64,000 nt of DNA from HKCCE3408 sp039183205 (GTDB lineage Bacteria > Pseudomonadota > Alphaproteobacteria > Rhodobacterales > Rhodobacteraceae). Location: assembly GCA_039183205.1 (NCBI GenBank), contig JBCDBR010000016.1:16815-80814 (forward strand). Direction: 5' to 3'. Under the pieces are notes generated by a model, which saw nothing but the letters and a program-made list of their open reading frames with translations, ran no database searches and was not told the origin of the DNA. This document shows, piece after piece, positions 15,585 to 24,170 of the stretch. Every line of letters begins with the position of its first letter. Position 1 is the first letter of the stretch. The position numbers and the translations under genes are program-made.

Positions 15585-16882
15585 CCCAACTTGCGGATCT
15601 TGAGCTCGGTCAATCGGTTGCGCTCGCGCGCGGCGACCTCGAATTGAAAGCCGTGAAATGAAAACCGCTGACCCACGGAGGGGATGGTCTGGGCCTCATG
15701 GATCACAAGGCCCGCGATTGTGTTGGCCTCCTCGTCGGGAAGGTTCCAATCCGCTGCGCGGTTGAGATCGCGGATCGTCATGGCGCCGTCGATAACGTAG
15801 CTACCATCCGGTCCCGGCGACAGCGCGCGCGGCTGATCCACGTCGAACTCGTCCGCGATCTCACCGACGATTTCCTCAAGGATGTCTTCCAGCGTGATCA
15901 GACCCTGCAACGCCCCGTATTCGTCGACAACCAGGGCAAAATGCGTATGTCGGCGCAGAAACTCGCGCATCTGATCATCGAGCGTGGTGGTGTCGGGCAC
16001 AAAATAGGGCGGGGTGAAGACATTTTCGATCTCAAAGGCCGATAGCCCCGGCGCGTTCTCTCCGCGCATCAATTGATCCATCGCGCGCAACAGGTCCTTT
16101 GCATGCACCACCCCGATGATATTTTCCTTTTCATCGCGGAACACCGGCAGGCGTGTATGGGCGGAACCCAAGGCTTGGCTGAGGATTTCGGCCGGTGGAT
16201 CGTCGGCATCGATCATCTCGATATCGGACCTATGGAGCATGATTTCGTCGACAGTACGTTCATGCAGGTCAAGCGCGCCCAAAAGCCGGTCGCGCTGTTC
16301 CTTTTCGACAAGGCCTTCGGAATGGCCAATCGAGAGCGCCCCGACGATCTCTTCTTGCACCGAGAGCATCTGATCGCCCGCGGCGATCCGCACGCCAAAG
16401 GGTCTTAGAACGCCGCGCACGATGACGCGGACAATCGCAACAATCGGCGCGAGGATCGAAATGATCACCCCAATGGGCGCCGATGCGCGCGCCGCGGCCC
16501 GTTCGGGATCGTTGATCGCATATGTCTTTGGCAAGACCTCGGCAAAGATCAGCACCAAGGCCGTCATCACCAAAGTGGCAGCCGCCACACCGGATTCGCC
16601 CAGCAATGCCGTGAACATCGCCGTTGCGAGCGATGTGGCCAGGATATTGGCCAGGTTATTGCCCAAGAGGATCCCGCCGATCAGCCGCTCATTGTCCTCT
16701 TTCAGCCGCAGCGCACGTTCGGCACCGCGATTGCCGCGATCGGCCGCATTGCGCAGTTTGCCCCGGGACGCCGCCGTCAAAGCGGTCTCAGAGCCGGAGA
16801 AAAACCCCGAAAAGACAAGCAAAAGGATGATCGCCGCCGCGCTGATCCAAAGCGCGGGGTCAATCGCAAGGGCGTCGGACAT
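15581..16882 (-). CDS. HlyC/CorC family protein (CNNM plus CBS domains)
   Basis: A 433-aa inner-membrane protein: an N-terminal CNNM/DUF21 domain with three to four helices including the conserved FFSGSETALTAASRGKL, then a CBS pair (about residues 200-320), then a CorC_HlyC C-terminal domain with DEYGALQGLITLEDILEE. Such proteins take part in magnesium or cobalt homeostasis. The ATG at 16882 is preferred over a TTG six codons upstream. It overlaps the MobA-like gene by 4 bp and lies 55 bp from xerD on the same strand. Confidence 0.9.
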   Translation of the reverse strand: MSDALAIDPALWISAAAIILLLVFSGFFSGSETALTAASRGKLRNAADRGNRGAERALRLKEDNERLIGGILLGNNLANILATSLATAMFTALLGESGVAAATLVMTALVLIFAEVLPKTYAINDPERAAARASAPIGVIISILAPIVAIVRVIVRGVLRPFGVRIAAGDQMLSVQEEIVGALSIGHSEGLVEKEQRDRLLGALDLHERTVDEIMLHRSDIEMIDADDPPAEILSQALGSAHTRLPVFRDEKENIIGVVHAKDLLRAMDQLMRGENAPGLSAFEIENVFTPPYFVPDTTTLDDQMREFLRRHTHFALVVDEYGALQGLITLEDILEEIVGEIADEFDVDQPRALSPGPDGSYVIDGAMTIRDLNRAADWNLPDEEANTIAGLVIHEAQTIPSVGQRFSFHGFQFEVAARERNRLTELKIRKLG

Positions 16883-16937
16883 TTGTTCGGCTTCGATCAA
16901 TGGGCGTTAGACGATTCACAAAGGGCAAGCGCACGCA

Positions 16938-17879
16938 TTACGGCGTGTCTTCGCGGGATAGCGGATGATGGTCTAGCACAAGTGACTTGAGCCGTTCATC
17001 CAAAACATGCGTGTAGATTTCGGTTGTTGAGATATCGGCGTGACCAAGCAACGCTTGGATCGCCCGTAAATCGGCCCCACCGGCCAATAGATGTGTGGCA
17101 AAGGCGTGCCGCAGCGTATGCGGTGTCACACGTTCCGGCGATACACCGGCCGCCACGGCAATCTCTTTGACCAGCGTGAAAAAGCGCACCCGGGTTAGGT
17201 GGCCGGATTTCCCGCGCGACGGAAACAGAAACCGCGACGGCGCGGCGCCGGTTTCGTGCTGCAACCGCGTCTCTTCGGCATCGCGATGGACAAGCCAGGC
17301 GGTCGTGGCGGCGCGGGCCGGATCCGACAGAGGTACCACACGCTCCTTACCGCCTTTGCCCGTCACCAAGATCATTTCGGGATCCCCGCGTAAAGCTGCG
17401 GCCGGCAGCGATACAAGCTCGCTCACCCGTACGCCCGTGGCATAAAGCAAATGCATCAGGCAGGCGTTGCGCGCCCTGTCCGGCGCGTTGCGACCATGCG
17501 TACCAGCAGCGTGAAGCAAACGGTCGACCGCGTCATGATCAAGCGTCGCGGGCAGCGTTCGCGCCCGCCCAGGACCCTTGAGCTTTAACGCGGGATTGTC
17601 ATCGCGCAGCTTTTCGTCATGGAGAAAACGGAAAAACTGCCGCAGGGCCGAAAGCCGCCTCGCTCGGGTCGATTGCGCAAAACCCTGCGCCTCAAGATCG
17701 ACGGCATAGGCTTCGAGATCAGATCGGCTGGCGGACAGCAATTCGCGGTTGCGCCGTGCTGCCCATGCCAAAAAGTCCTGCAAATCGCGTCCATACGCCA
17801 AAAGCGTATTTTGCGCCGCATTTGCTTCGGCGGCTTGGGCTTCAAGAAAGCTCGACAAGATTTGCGTCTCACGGGTCAT
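16938..17879 (-). CDS. xerD: Site-specific tyrosine recombinase XerD
   Basis: The recombinase that with XerC resolves chromosome dimers at dif near the terminus. The 313-aa protein has a core-binding SAM-like N-terminal domain (residues 1-90) and the catalytic domain with ATGVRVSELVSL (first Arg), GKGGKERVVPL (Lys), TPHTLRHAFATHLL (His, second Arg), LLGHADISTTEIYTHV (His and nucleophilic Tyr). Length and gene context indicate housekeeping XerD rather than a phage integrase. The ATG at 17879 lies one base past the stop of the upstream exported-protein gene. Confidence 0.93.
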   Translation of the reverse strand: MTRETQILSSFLEAQAAEANAAQNTLLAYGRDLQDFLAWAARRNRELLSASRSDLEAYAVDLEAQGFAQSTRARRLSALRQFFRFLHDEKLRDDNPALKLKGPGRARTLPATLDHDAVDRLLHAAGTHGRNAPDRARNACLMHLLYATGVRVSELVSLPAAALRGDPEMILVTGKGGKERVVPLSDPARAATTAWLVHRDAEETRLQHETGAAPSRFLFPSRGKSGHLTRVRFFTLVKEIAVAAGVSPERVTPHTLRHAFATHLLAGGADLRAIQALLGHADISTTEIYTHVLDERLKSLVLDHHPLSREDTP

Positions 17880-17880
17880 G

Positions 17881-19386
17881 TCAGGCCGCCCAGGTGTCCA
17901 GCAGCAAAAGCTGCAACGCCGCGCGCCGGGCCGTATCTTCCAAGCCGAACGCGCGAAACAGCCGGAGGGCATCGGCGATATCGTCAATATCAGCCCCGTC
18001 CGACATCAAAATTAGCGCGGCTTGCAACAGCGCCTCGCCAAGCCGGCCATCCCGCACCAGAAGCGCGTAGCGCTGCGGCCGCTCGGTGGAGCGAAACGCA
18101 TCCGCGACGGCTTGCGCGATGGGTGCGCGTGCCGGGGCCGCCGCGACCTCGCCTCGTGCGATGGCAAACAAAAACGCCTCGTCTGCGGTCTGTGGTGTGC
18201 TGCGGCGCGCCAGGCGTTCATATCCCGGCGATAAAAGCCCAACACGGTGCGCCAGGCGCGCCGTCTCCCCGGTCAGCGGCAGCCGCATCAGGGCTTCGCC
18301 ATAAAGCGTGGCGAATGCAACGGTCAGGCCCGCATCGTCCATCGCTGCCATGGCATTGGGCAAGATTTGCGCAATGACGGCGCTGTCATTGGCCAAAAGA
18401 GCTGCGTCAACCTCTGCCAGAAGGCGGGCGCGTTCCCACAAATCGCCCGAGATGCGAGCGCTATGAAGCGTTGAGATCGTCAGCCATTGCTGCGGCTCAA
18501 TCGCGCCAATCCGCGTCAGCCGTTCGGCCGCGGCTAGCTGCGCGCGCCAGCCGGCAACATCGGCAAGATCGGAATGTGAAAAGGCCGGTGGCAAATTGGT
18601 CGAGCTTGGCCGTTCGCCGATGGCCGCGCGCATCTCATAAAACAGCGGTGTGATCTGCGGATCGGGTGGCAAAGGCGGCTCACCTTCGAACAGATCGGGA
18701 TCGAGAAACCGGGCGATCAAGGCGGCGTCGGGCTCCGAGATTTGGCCAAGGGCCGCGCCAGTGCCAAGCGACAGCGCGGCGGCCGACCAATCGCCGGACC
18801 GGGCCAGGCAAAAGATGCGCGCTGGAAAGGCGGGCGCGATATCGGGATTGGCCCGCATTGCCGCACAGGCCCGTTCGGCTTGTCCGGTCAAAAGGCTGAC
18901 ATCGAAAAACCGCCGGAAGAGTTCCGGATCGGTGGGGCCTGCGCGTTCGGCCAGGGCGCGCGCGGGCTCCAGCGCACCGCGTGCCAAAAGCATATCCAAC
19001 CGGGCCAGAAACAAAACCGGCGTGTCGCCTGCATCCGCTGGCGCATCGAGTTCGGCTAAGGCTAGGGTTTGGGTGAAGCGCAGCATCGCTGGCAGGCCGT
19101 CGGGCGGCACGGAACGGAAGAGCCGCGCAAGCTCGTCCGTTTCACTTGGCCCCCAAAGATTGGACGGCAAGCCCGTCACCGAGGCGGGCAATAAACCAAC
19201 GGCATCCAGCCGCGCGGCGCCGATGGGCATCGTCTCGATCGGAGCAGGAATGGCACTATCGGCAATATTGCTGTGCGGGGCCACGAACACGTCCGACAAC
19301 CAAGGCGGGGCGTCAAATTCCTGCGCGGAGCACGTCGCCCCCCACACGCAAAACGGCACCGCCCAGATCTGTGATCTATTCGCCAT
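17881..19386 (-). CDS. Exported hypothetical protein
   Basis: A 501-aa protein with a plausible signal peptide (SQIWAVPFCVWGATCSAQEF, cleavage likely after CSA) and an alanine- and leucine-rich helical body with repeated A-R-L patterns that suggest a TPR-like or alpha-solenoid periplasmic protein. I cannot name a function. It is placed tightly between a 45-aa membrane protein gene, whose end it overlaps by 11 bp, and xerD, one base downstream. The ATG at 19386 is the natural start. Confidence 0.7.
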   Translation of the reverse strand: MANRSQIWAVPFCVWGATCSAQEFDAPPWLSDVFVAPHSNIADSAIPAPIETMPIGAARLDAVGLLPASVTGLPSNLWGPSETDELARLFRSVPPDGLPAMLRFTQTLALAELDAPADAGDTPVLFLARLDMLLARGALEPARALAERAGPTDPELFRRFFDVSLLTGQAERACAAMRANPDIAPAFPARIFCLARSGDWSAAALSLGTGAALGQISEPDAALIARFLDPDLFEGEPPLPPDPQITPLFYEMRAAIGERPSSTNLPPAFSHSDLADVAGWRAQLAAAERLTRIGAIEPQQWLTISTLHSARISGDLWERARLLAEVDAALLANDSAVIAQILPNAMAAMDDAGLTVAFATLYGEALMRLPLTGETARLAHRVGLLSPGYERLARRSTPQTADEAFLFAIARGEVAAAPARAPIAQAVADAFRSTERPQRYALLVRDGRLGEALLQAALILMSDGADIDDIADALRLFRAFGLEDTARRAALQLLLLDTWAA

Positions 19387-19513
19387 CAAGTGTGACCGGT
19401 GCTGAAATTTCGCGGGTGTCCGGCGTCATCAAACCCGAATAGGAATAGCCGATCAGGCCGACCACTGCCAGCACGATCAGAAGAAGTAATAGCCGGAAGA
19501 GACGGCCTATCAT
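19376..19513 (-). CDS. Small 45-aa membrane protein
   Basis: A short frame encoding MIGRLFRLLLLLIVLAVV then GLIGYSYSGLMTPDTREISA and a polar end. It has a basic N-terminus, a single membrane helix (about residues 5-24) and a likely periplasmic tail, the usual plan of small bitopic proteins. Its stop overlaps the start of the exported 501-aa gene by 11 bp, consistent with coupling. The pattern of hydrophobic leucines followed by a short polar tail supports a real gene; conservation was not tested. Confidence 0.6.
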   Translation of the reverse strand: MIGRLFRLLLLLIVLAVVGLIGYSYSGLMTPDTREISAPVTLDGE

Positions 19514-19557
19514 CGCCCAAACACTCTGCCCATTATGCCGGCGTTTGCCCGCCGATT

Positions 19558-19590
19558 AATTTACATATAAGCCATCATGAGGCGTAAATT
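19558..19590. promoter_or_regulatory. Inverted repeat upstream of aroK
   Basis: AATTTAC (19558-19564) and GTAAATT (19584-19590) are perfect 7-bp arms 19 bp apart in the divergent region between the 45-aa gene and aroK. It ends about 27 bp before the aroK start and could be an operator or leader stem. Confidence 0.3.
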
Positions 19591-19616
19591 GCCAGGGTTG
19601 AGGGCTTTTTTTTGTG

Positions 19617-20186
19617 ATGGGCGAAACGATGCCACGCACCGGCATGCATTTACGCCGCACCGTTGTGCTGGTTGGCATGCCGGGCGCCGGCAAAAGCGCC
19701 GTTGGCCGCGCCCTGTCTGCGGCGCTCAATGTTGAGCTGCGCGATTCCGACGCCGCCATCGTGGAACGCGCGCGCCTGCCCATCGCAGAGATTTTCGAAC
19801 GCTATGGCGAGGCATTCTTTCGCGACCGCGAAGGGCAGGTGATCCGGTCGCTATTGGGCGGGCCGCCGTGCGTTTTATCGACGGGCGGGGGGGCCTGGTT
19901 GTCGGCTGAAAATCGCGCCGTGATCTCGGCTGAGGCGGCTGTGGTCTGGCTCAAGGCCGATTTGTCCTTGCTGTGGTCGCGCGTGCGCCATCGCGATACG
20001 CGACCTTTGCTTTTGACCGATGATCCCAAAGCGACCTTGGCGGAGCTGTTTGCCCGACGCACACCGCATTACGCGAATGCGGAATTCATGCTTGAGGTCA
20101 AGCCGAACTGGTCGATTACGCAAACCACGGATGCGGTTTTGGACCTCTTGCGTCGTGCCGGCGTGGTCAGCGAGGACGCGGCATGA
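19617..20186 (+). CDS. aroK: Shikimate kinase
   Basis: Phosphorylates shikimate at the 3-OH in chorismate synthesis. The 189-aa protein has the P-loop GMPGAGKSAVG, the substrate and magnesium aspartate in LRDSDAAI, the family motif STGGGAWLS, and the lid arginine region RHRDTRPLL. ATG codons at 19617 and 19629 are both possible, and a GTG precedes at 19614. Its stop overlaps the aroB ATG by four bases (ATGA), the common alphaproteobacterial aroK-aroB operon. Confidence 0.95.
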   Translation: MGETMPRTGMHLRRTVVLVGMPGAGKSAVGRALSAALNVELRDSDAAIVERARLPIAEIFERYGEAFFRDREGQVIRSLLGGPPCVLSTGGGAWLSAENRAVISAEAAVVWLKADLSLLWSRVRHRDTRPLLLTDDPKATLAELFARRTPHYANAEFMLEVKPNWSITQTTDAVLDLLRRAGVVSEDAA

Positions 20187-21298
20187 CAATCGATACCGTT
20201 CATGTGCCGCTTGGCGATCGTGCCTATGACGTACGGATTGGCGCCGGTCTTTTGCAAGATGCGGCCCGAGAGCTCACAGAGCTTTTGGTCCGTCCACGCG
20301 TGTGGATCGTGACCGAAGATCGCGTGACCGCGCTGCATCTTGCCGATCTTGAAGCGCACCTAAACGCGGCCGGGATCGCAGTCCAAAGCCTCAGCTTGCC
20401 ACCGGGCGAAAGCAGCAAAAGCTGGCCCGCGCTTGAGCGTGTTGTGGAATGGCTGCTGGCTGAAAGGGTGGAACGACGCGACCTCATCATCGCCTTTGGC
20501 GGCGGTGTCATCGGTGATTTGGTTGGCTTTGCAGCAGCAATTCTTCGCCGCGGCGTGCGCTTTGTCCAAATCCCAACAACGCTTTTGGCACAAGTCGACA
20601 GTTCCGTCGGTGGGAAAACCGGGATCAACAGCCCGCTTGGCAAGAACTTGATCGGGGCGTTTCACCAACCCGCCAAAGTGTTGGCTGACATTGGTCTTTT
20701 GTCGACGCTCACCGCGCGCGATTTTCGCGCCGGCTATGGTGAGGTGGTCAAATACGGCTTGCTTGGGGACGCTGCGTTTTTCGCCTGGCTTGAGGCCAAC
20801 GGCCCGGCCATGGCCGATGGCGATATGGCGGCTCGCGCCTATGCGGTGCGTCGGTCCGTGGAGATGAAGGCCGAGATCGTGGTGCGCGATGAGACCGAGC
20901 AGGGCGACCGCGCTTTGCTGAACCTCGGCCATACATTCGCCCATGCGCTTGAGGCGGCTACGGGTTATTCCGACCGGCTTTTGCACGGAGAAGCCGTGGC
21001 TTTGGGCTGTGCCCTGGCCTTTGAGCTTTCGGCGCGGCTAGGCCTATGCAGCCAAGAGGACCCAAGCCGGGTGGATGCGCATCTTTCAGCCATGAAGATG
21101 ATGCGGCAATTGTCTGATATTCCCGGAGGTTTGCCGGATGCGCCAGAGTTGCTTTCGCTGATGGGTCAGGACAAGAAGGTGGTTGACGGGCGGCTTCGCT
21201 TTGTCCTTGCACGCGGCATCGGCGAAACGTTCGTGACCTCAGATGTTCCGCCCGACGCGGTTTTAGGTCTGCTCAATGATGCGCTTGCCGCAGCCTGA
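20183..21298 (+). CDS. aroB: 3-dehydroquinate synthase
   Basis: Converts DAHP to 3-dehydroquinate using NAD and a divalent metal. The 371-aa product shows the NAD-binding GGGVIGDLVGFAAA, the signature PTTLLAQVDSSVGGKTGIN, and metal-binding residues around NLGHTFAHALE and LLHGEAVALG. It is coupled to aroK by a 4-bp overlap. Its last codons form half of a 16-bp palindrome shared with the convergent gpt gene. Confidence 0.97.
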   Translation: MTIDTVHVPLGDRAYDVRIGAGLLQDAARELTELLVRPRVWIVTEDRVTALHLADLEAHLNAAGIAVQSLSLPPGESSKSWPALERVVEWLLAERVERRDLIIAFGGGVIGDLVGFAAAILRRGVRFVQIPTTLLAQVDSSVGGKTGINSPLGKNLIGAFHQPAKVLADIGLLSTLTARDFRAGYGEVVKYGLLGDAAFFAWLEANGPAMADGDMAARAYAVRRSVEMKAEIVVRDETEQGDRALLNLGHTFAHALEAATGYSDRLLHGEAVALGCALAFELSARLGLCSQEDPSRVDAHLSAMKMMRQLSDIPGGLPDAPELLSLMGQDKKVVDGRLRFVLARGIGETFVTSDVPPDAVLGLLNDALAAA

Positions 21299-21306
21299 TC
21301 AGGCTG
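21291..21306. repeat. 16-bp perfect palindrome across two convergent stop codons
   Basis: CAGCCTGATCAGGCTG contains the aroB stop (21296-21298) and the gpt stop (complement of 21299-21301) back to back. Both proteins end in an alanine codon followed by TGA. No T-tract follows on either strand, so terminator function is unproven. Confidence 0.7.
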
Positions 21307-21808
21307 ACGTGCCGCGATAGGGTTCCACATATTGCAGCGCCATATCCCAGGGAAAAAAGATCCACGTATCTTGGCTGACCCCGGTGATGAAGGTGTTGAC
21401 CATCGGCTCGCCCTTGGGCTTGGCATAGACGGTCGCGAAATGCGCCTCCGGCAGCAAGGCGCGTACGACCTCAAGCGTTTTGCCGGTATCCACCAGGTCG
21501 TCGATCACCAAAACACCGGTACCGTCGCCGACCATGTCGGGGTCCGGCCGAGACAAAACGATCGGTTCGGCCTGGCTTTGGTGATCGTAGGATTTCACCG
21601 AAATGGTATCGACCAATCGGATATCGAGCTCGCGGGCAATGATCATGGCCGGCGCCATGCCCCCGCGCGTGATTGCCACCACAGCCTTCCACGCGCCGTT
21701 TTCACCTGGGCCGCGTTTGTCGAGCCGCCAGGCAAGCGCGCGGGCATCGCGGTGGATCTGATCCCAAGAGACATGAAAGCCCTTTTCATGCGGAAGCGGA
21801 TTGATCAT
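21299..21808 (-). CDS. gpt: Xanthine-guanine phosphoribosyltransferase
   Basis: Purine salvage enzyme that converts xanthine and guanine with PRPP to XMP and GMP. The 169-aa protein has the PRPP-binding motif VLVIDDLVDTGKTLEVV, an early AITRGGMAPAMIIARELDI, and the C-terminal base-binding stretch TWIFFPWDMA. Length and motifs match the Gpt family. It converges on aroB with directly abutting stop codons. Confidence 0.93.
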   Translation of the reverse strand: MINPLPHEKGFHVSWDQIHRDARALAWRLDKRGPGENGAWKAVVAITRGGMAPAMIIARELDIRLVDTISVKSYDHQSQAEPIVLSRPDPDMVGDGTGVLVIDDLVDTGKTLEVVRALLPEAHFATVYAKPKGEPMVNTFITGVSQDTWIFFPWDMALQYVEPYRGTSA

Positions 21809-21905
21809 GGCAGCCCCTCCTAAGTGTTTGGCCGGCGATGTAGCCGAGCGGCGGCAGTTTTGCCAGCGGTTCCAGGCGGCGTGGCAAGGCCAGACCGCGG
21901 GTCCC

Positions 21906-22718
21906 TCAACCGTCTTTACGCTCCAGCGTCATGTCCGGGGCCTCAGGGTTTTTCATGCCGACGACGTGATAGCCCGAATCGACGTGATGAACCTCGCCAG
22001 TCACAGCGCTCGACATATCCGACAACAGGTAAAGCGCCGACTTGCCCACCTCGTCTTGGTTCACGGTCCGGCGAAGCGGCGCGTTATTCTCATTCCATTT
22101 CAGGATGTAACGGAAATCGCCGATGCCCGAGGCCGCGAGCGTTTTGATCGTGCCGGCGCTGATCGCATTCACGCGGATGTTTTGCCGGCCCAAATCCTCC
22201 GCCATATACATCACGCTGGCCTCCAACGCGGCCTTGGCCACGCCCATTACATTGTAATGTGGCATCACCTTTTCCGCGCCATAGTAGGTCAGCGTGAGCA
22301 AAGATCCGCCGTTTGGCATCATCTTTTCCGCGCGCTGGCACACGGCGGTGAAGGAATAGACCGAAATGTCCATCGTCATCGCGAAATTTTCGGGAGAGGT
22401 ATCGACATAGCGTCCGCGCAGCTCGGATTTATCGGAAAAGCCGATGGCGTGAACGACGAAATCGAGACTGCCCCAGATGGTGGCAATCTTCTCAAAGAGC
22501 GCATCCAAACTCGCCGGATCGCCAACGTCACAAGGCTCCACGAAGCTCGAGCCAAGCTCGGCAGCCAGCGGTGCGACGCGCTTTAGGAGCGCATCCCCCT
22601 GATAGGAAAACGCAAGCTCGGCGCCTTCCGCGGCCACAGCTTTCGCAATGCCCCAAGCAATCGACTTGTCATTCGCGAGCCCCATGATCAGCCCGCGTTT
22701 GCCGTCCATGAGACCCAT
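21906..22718 (-). CDS. fabI: Enoyl-[acyl-carrier-protein] reductase (NADH)
   Basis: Last reductive step of each fatty acid elongation cycle. The 270-aa short-chain dehydrogenase starts MGLMDGKRGLIMGLANDKSI, the FabI version of the cofactor motif, and has the catalytic Y-x6-K in HYNVMGVAKAALE plus the AGTIKTLAASGI substrate loop. The ATG at 22718 is fixed by this conserved N-terminus. It is divergent from pdxH with 128 bp between. Confidence 0.95.
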   Translation of the reverse strand: MGLMDGKRGLIMGLANDKSIAWGIAKAVAAEGAELAFSYQGDALLKRVAPLAAELGSSFVEPCDVGDPASLDALFEKIATIWGSLDFVVHAIGFSDKSELRGRYVDTSPENFAMTMDISVYSFTAVCQRAEKMMPNGGSLLTLTYYGAEKVMPHYNVMGVAKAALEASVMYMAEDLGRQNIRVNAISAGTIKTLAASGIGDFRYILKWNENNAPLRRTVNQDEVGKSALYLLSDMSSAVTGEVHHVDSGYHVVGMKNPEAPDMTLERKDG

Positions 22719-22846
22719 GCCCCGCAAACTCCGACGTTTTTTCTGTCCCTTCGGTTTAGGCCAACCCGTTCGGGGCATCAAGCACACCCGAGACGGCTTG
22801 CGGCGCACTAAACGGAACGGTACACTTATCGCTGAGGGACAACGAT

Positions 22847-23467
22847 GTGGGCAGCGCGGTGACCAGCGACCGCAAGGAAATTTTTGACGGGTCTGATCCG
22901 TTTCAACTTGCGCGTGCCTGGCTGGCCGAGGCCGAACGCGTTGAGCCGAACGATCCAAACGCAATTGCGCTTGCCACGGTTGATGAAACCGGGCTTCCGA
23001 ATGTGCGTATGGTTCTGCTCAAGGACATCGAAGACAACGGATTCGTTTTTTATACAAACTACGGTTCTGCAAAATCGGCGGAGATCGGCCAATCCGAGAA
23101 AGCGGCATTTGTACTGCATTGGAAAAGCTTGCGCCGACAAATTCGCGTCCGGGGAACAGTCACGCGCGAAGATGGCCCGCCAGCCGATGCATATTTCGCG
23201 TCTCGATCGCTCAAAAGCAGGTTGGGCGCTTGGGCATCGAAGCAAAGTCAACCTCTTGAAAGCCGCGCACAGTTGATGGCAGAGGTCGCACGTGTGACCG
23301 CGCAGCACGGCGTCACGCCGGCTCGACCTCCTTTTTGGGGCGGTTTCCGCATCACGCCCGTTGAAATCGAATTCTGGGCCGATGGTGATTTTCGGCTACA
23401 CGATCGGTTCCGTTGGCGCCGCGTTACGCAAAAAGACCCATGGACAATTCAAAGGTTGAACCCGTAA
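22847..23467 (+). CDS. pdxH: Pyridoxine/pyridoxamine 5'-phosphate oxidase
   Basis: An FMN enzyme forming pyridoxal 5'-phosphate. The 206-aa protein contains the FMN/substrate-binding LPNVRMVLLKDI, VFYTNYGSAKSAEI, LRRQIRVRG, and the closing WRRVTQKDPWTIQRLNP, where the RLNP end is diagnostic. GTG at 22847 is the start, with GAGGG nine bases upstream; the overlapping ATG two bases earlier is out of frame. Transcribed away from fabI. Confidence 0.95.
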   Translation: MGSAVTSDRKEIFDGSDPFQLARAWLAEAERVEPNDPNAIALATVDETGLPNVRMVLLKDIEDNGFVFYTNYGSAKSAEIGQSEKAAFVLHWKSLRRQIRVRGTVTREDGPPADAYFASRSLKSRLGAWASKQSQPLESRAQLMAEVARVTAQHGVTPARPPFWGGFRITPVEIEFWADGDFRLHDRFRWRRVTQKDPWTIQRLNP

Positions 23468-23490
23468 AGTGCGTAGTCTTGGAAATACAA

Positions 23491-23642
23491 CGATCAACTT
23501 TTCGATTTCGATTTTTTCGAAATGGCATATAATTGATCGGAAAATGAAAAGTGGTGCAAAGTTACATGCATGACCAATCGAAATTCTCTGAAGGGTTGAG
23601 AATGCATGTGCTATGTTGGGGCAGTGCGGTAGGGAAATGAGG
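23491..23642 (+). promoter_or_regulatory. AT-rich promoter and structured leader of the cold-shock gene
   Basis: A consensus -10 TATAAT (23528-23533) would give a leader of about 100 nt. Around the promoter are nested inverted repeats CGATCAA/TTGATCG (23491-23497, 23533-23539) and TTTCGA/TCGAAA (23506-23511, 23517-23522). Within the leader ACATGCAT (23564-23571) pairs with ATGCATGT (23602-23609), enclosing TTCTC/GAGAA. Long folded leaders are known to control cold-shock mRNAs. Confidence 0.5.
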
Positions 23643-24170
23643 ATGACGGAGGATAGTGCAGGCTCCGGCGGCGGTATCAGCGGCCGCGTGAAGTGGTTCG
23701 ATGCGACAAAGGGCTTCGGGTTTATCGTGGCCGATGCGGGTGGACCGGATATTCTGCTTCACGCAAATGTCTTGCGTAATTTCGGCCAAGGATCGGTTGC
23801 GGATAACTCCCGCATCACGGTTGTTGTGCATCGGACGCCGCGCGGCGTTCAGGCCCAAGAAATTCTAGAACTCGCGCCACCAGAATCGGGCGGTCTTGAG
23901 GATATCGGGTTCGAAGGGGTCGAGAACCTCACCGACGATATCCCCTTTGTCGCTGCGCGCGTGAAGTGGTTCGACAAGGCGAAGGGTTTCGGGTTTGCAA
24001 ACGAATTTGGCAATTCGGCCGATGTGTTTGTGCATATCGAAGTGCTGCGGCGGTTTGGCTTGGCCGATCTGATGCCGGGTGAGGCGATCACGATGCGTGT
24101 GGTCGATGGCCCACGGGGCAAGATGGCCGGCGAAGTGCGGCCCTGGGATTACGTACGGGACGATCCTTAA
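23643..24170 (+). CDS. Double cold-shock-domain protein
   Basis: A 175-aa nucleic-acid-binding protein with two cold-shock domains: GRVKWFDATKGFGFIVADAG (about residues 14-33) and ARVKWFDKAKGFGFANEFG (about 105-123), each carrying RNP1-like KGFGF and an RNP2-like DILLH or DVFVH. A linker of some 30 residues is acidic. Alphaproteobacteria often carry such CspD-like doublets. ATG at 23643 has AGGG eight bases upstream; an ATG at 23637 is possible. It overlaps the next gene by one base. Confidence 0.92.
   Translation: MTEDSAGSGGGISGRVKWFDATKGFGFIVADAGGPDILLHANVLRNFGQGSVADNSRITVVVHRTPRGVQAQEILELAPPESGGLEDIGFEGVENLTDDIPFVAARVKWFDKAKGFGFANEFGNSADVFVHIEVLRRFGLADLMPGEAITMRVVDGPRGKMAGEVRPWDYVRDDP

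Noticed and set aside
16938..17879. Tyrosine recombinase as a mobile-element integrase
   Set aside because: Length, motifs and conserved housekeeping neighbours indicate chromosomal XerD; it lies about 9 kb from the tRNA-Leu region and not at a tRNA.
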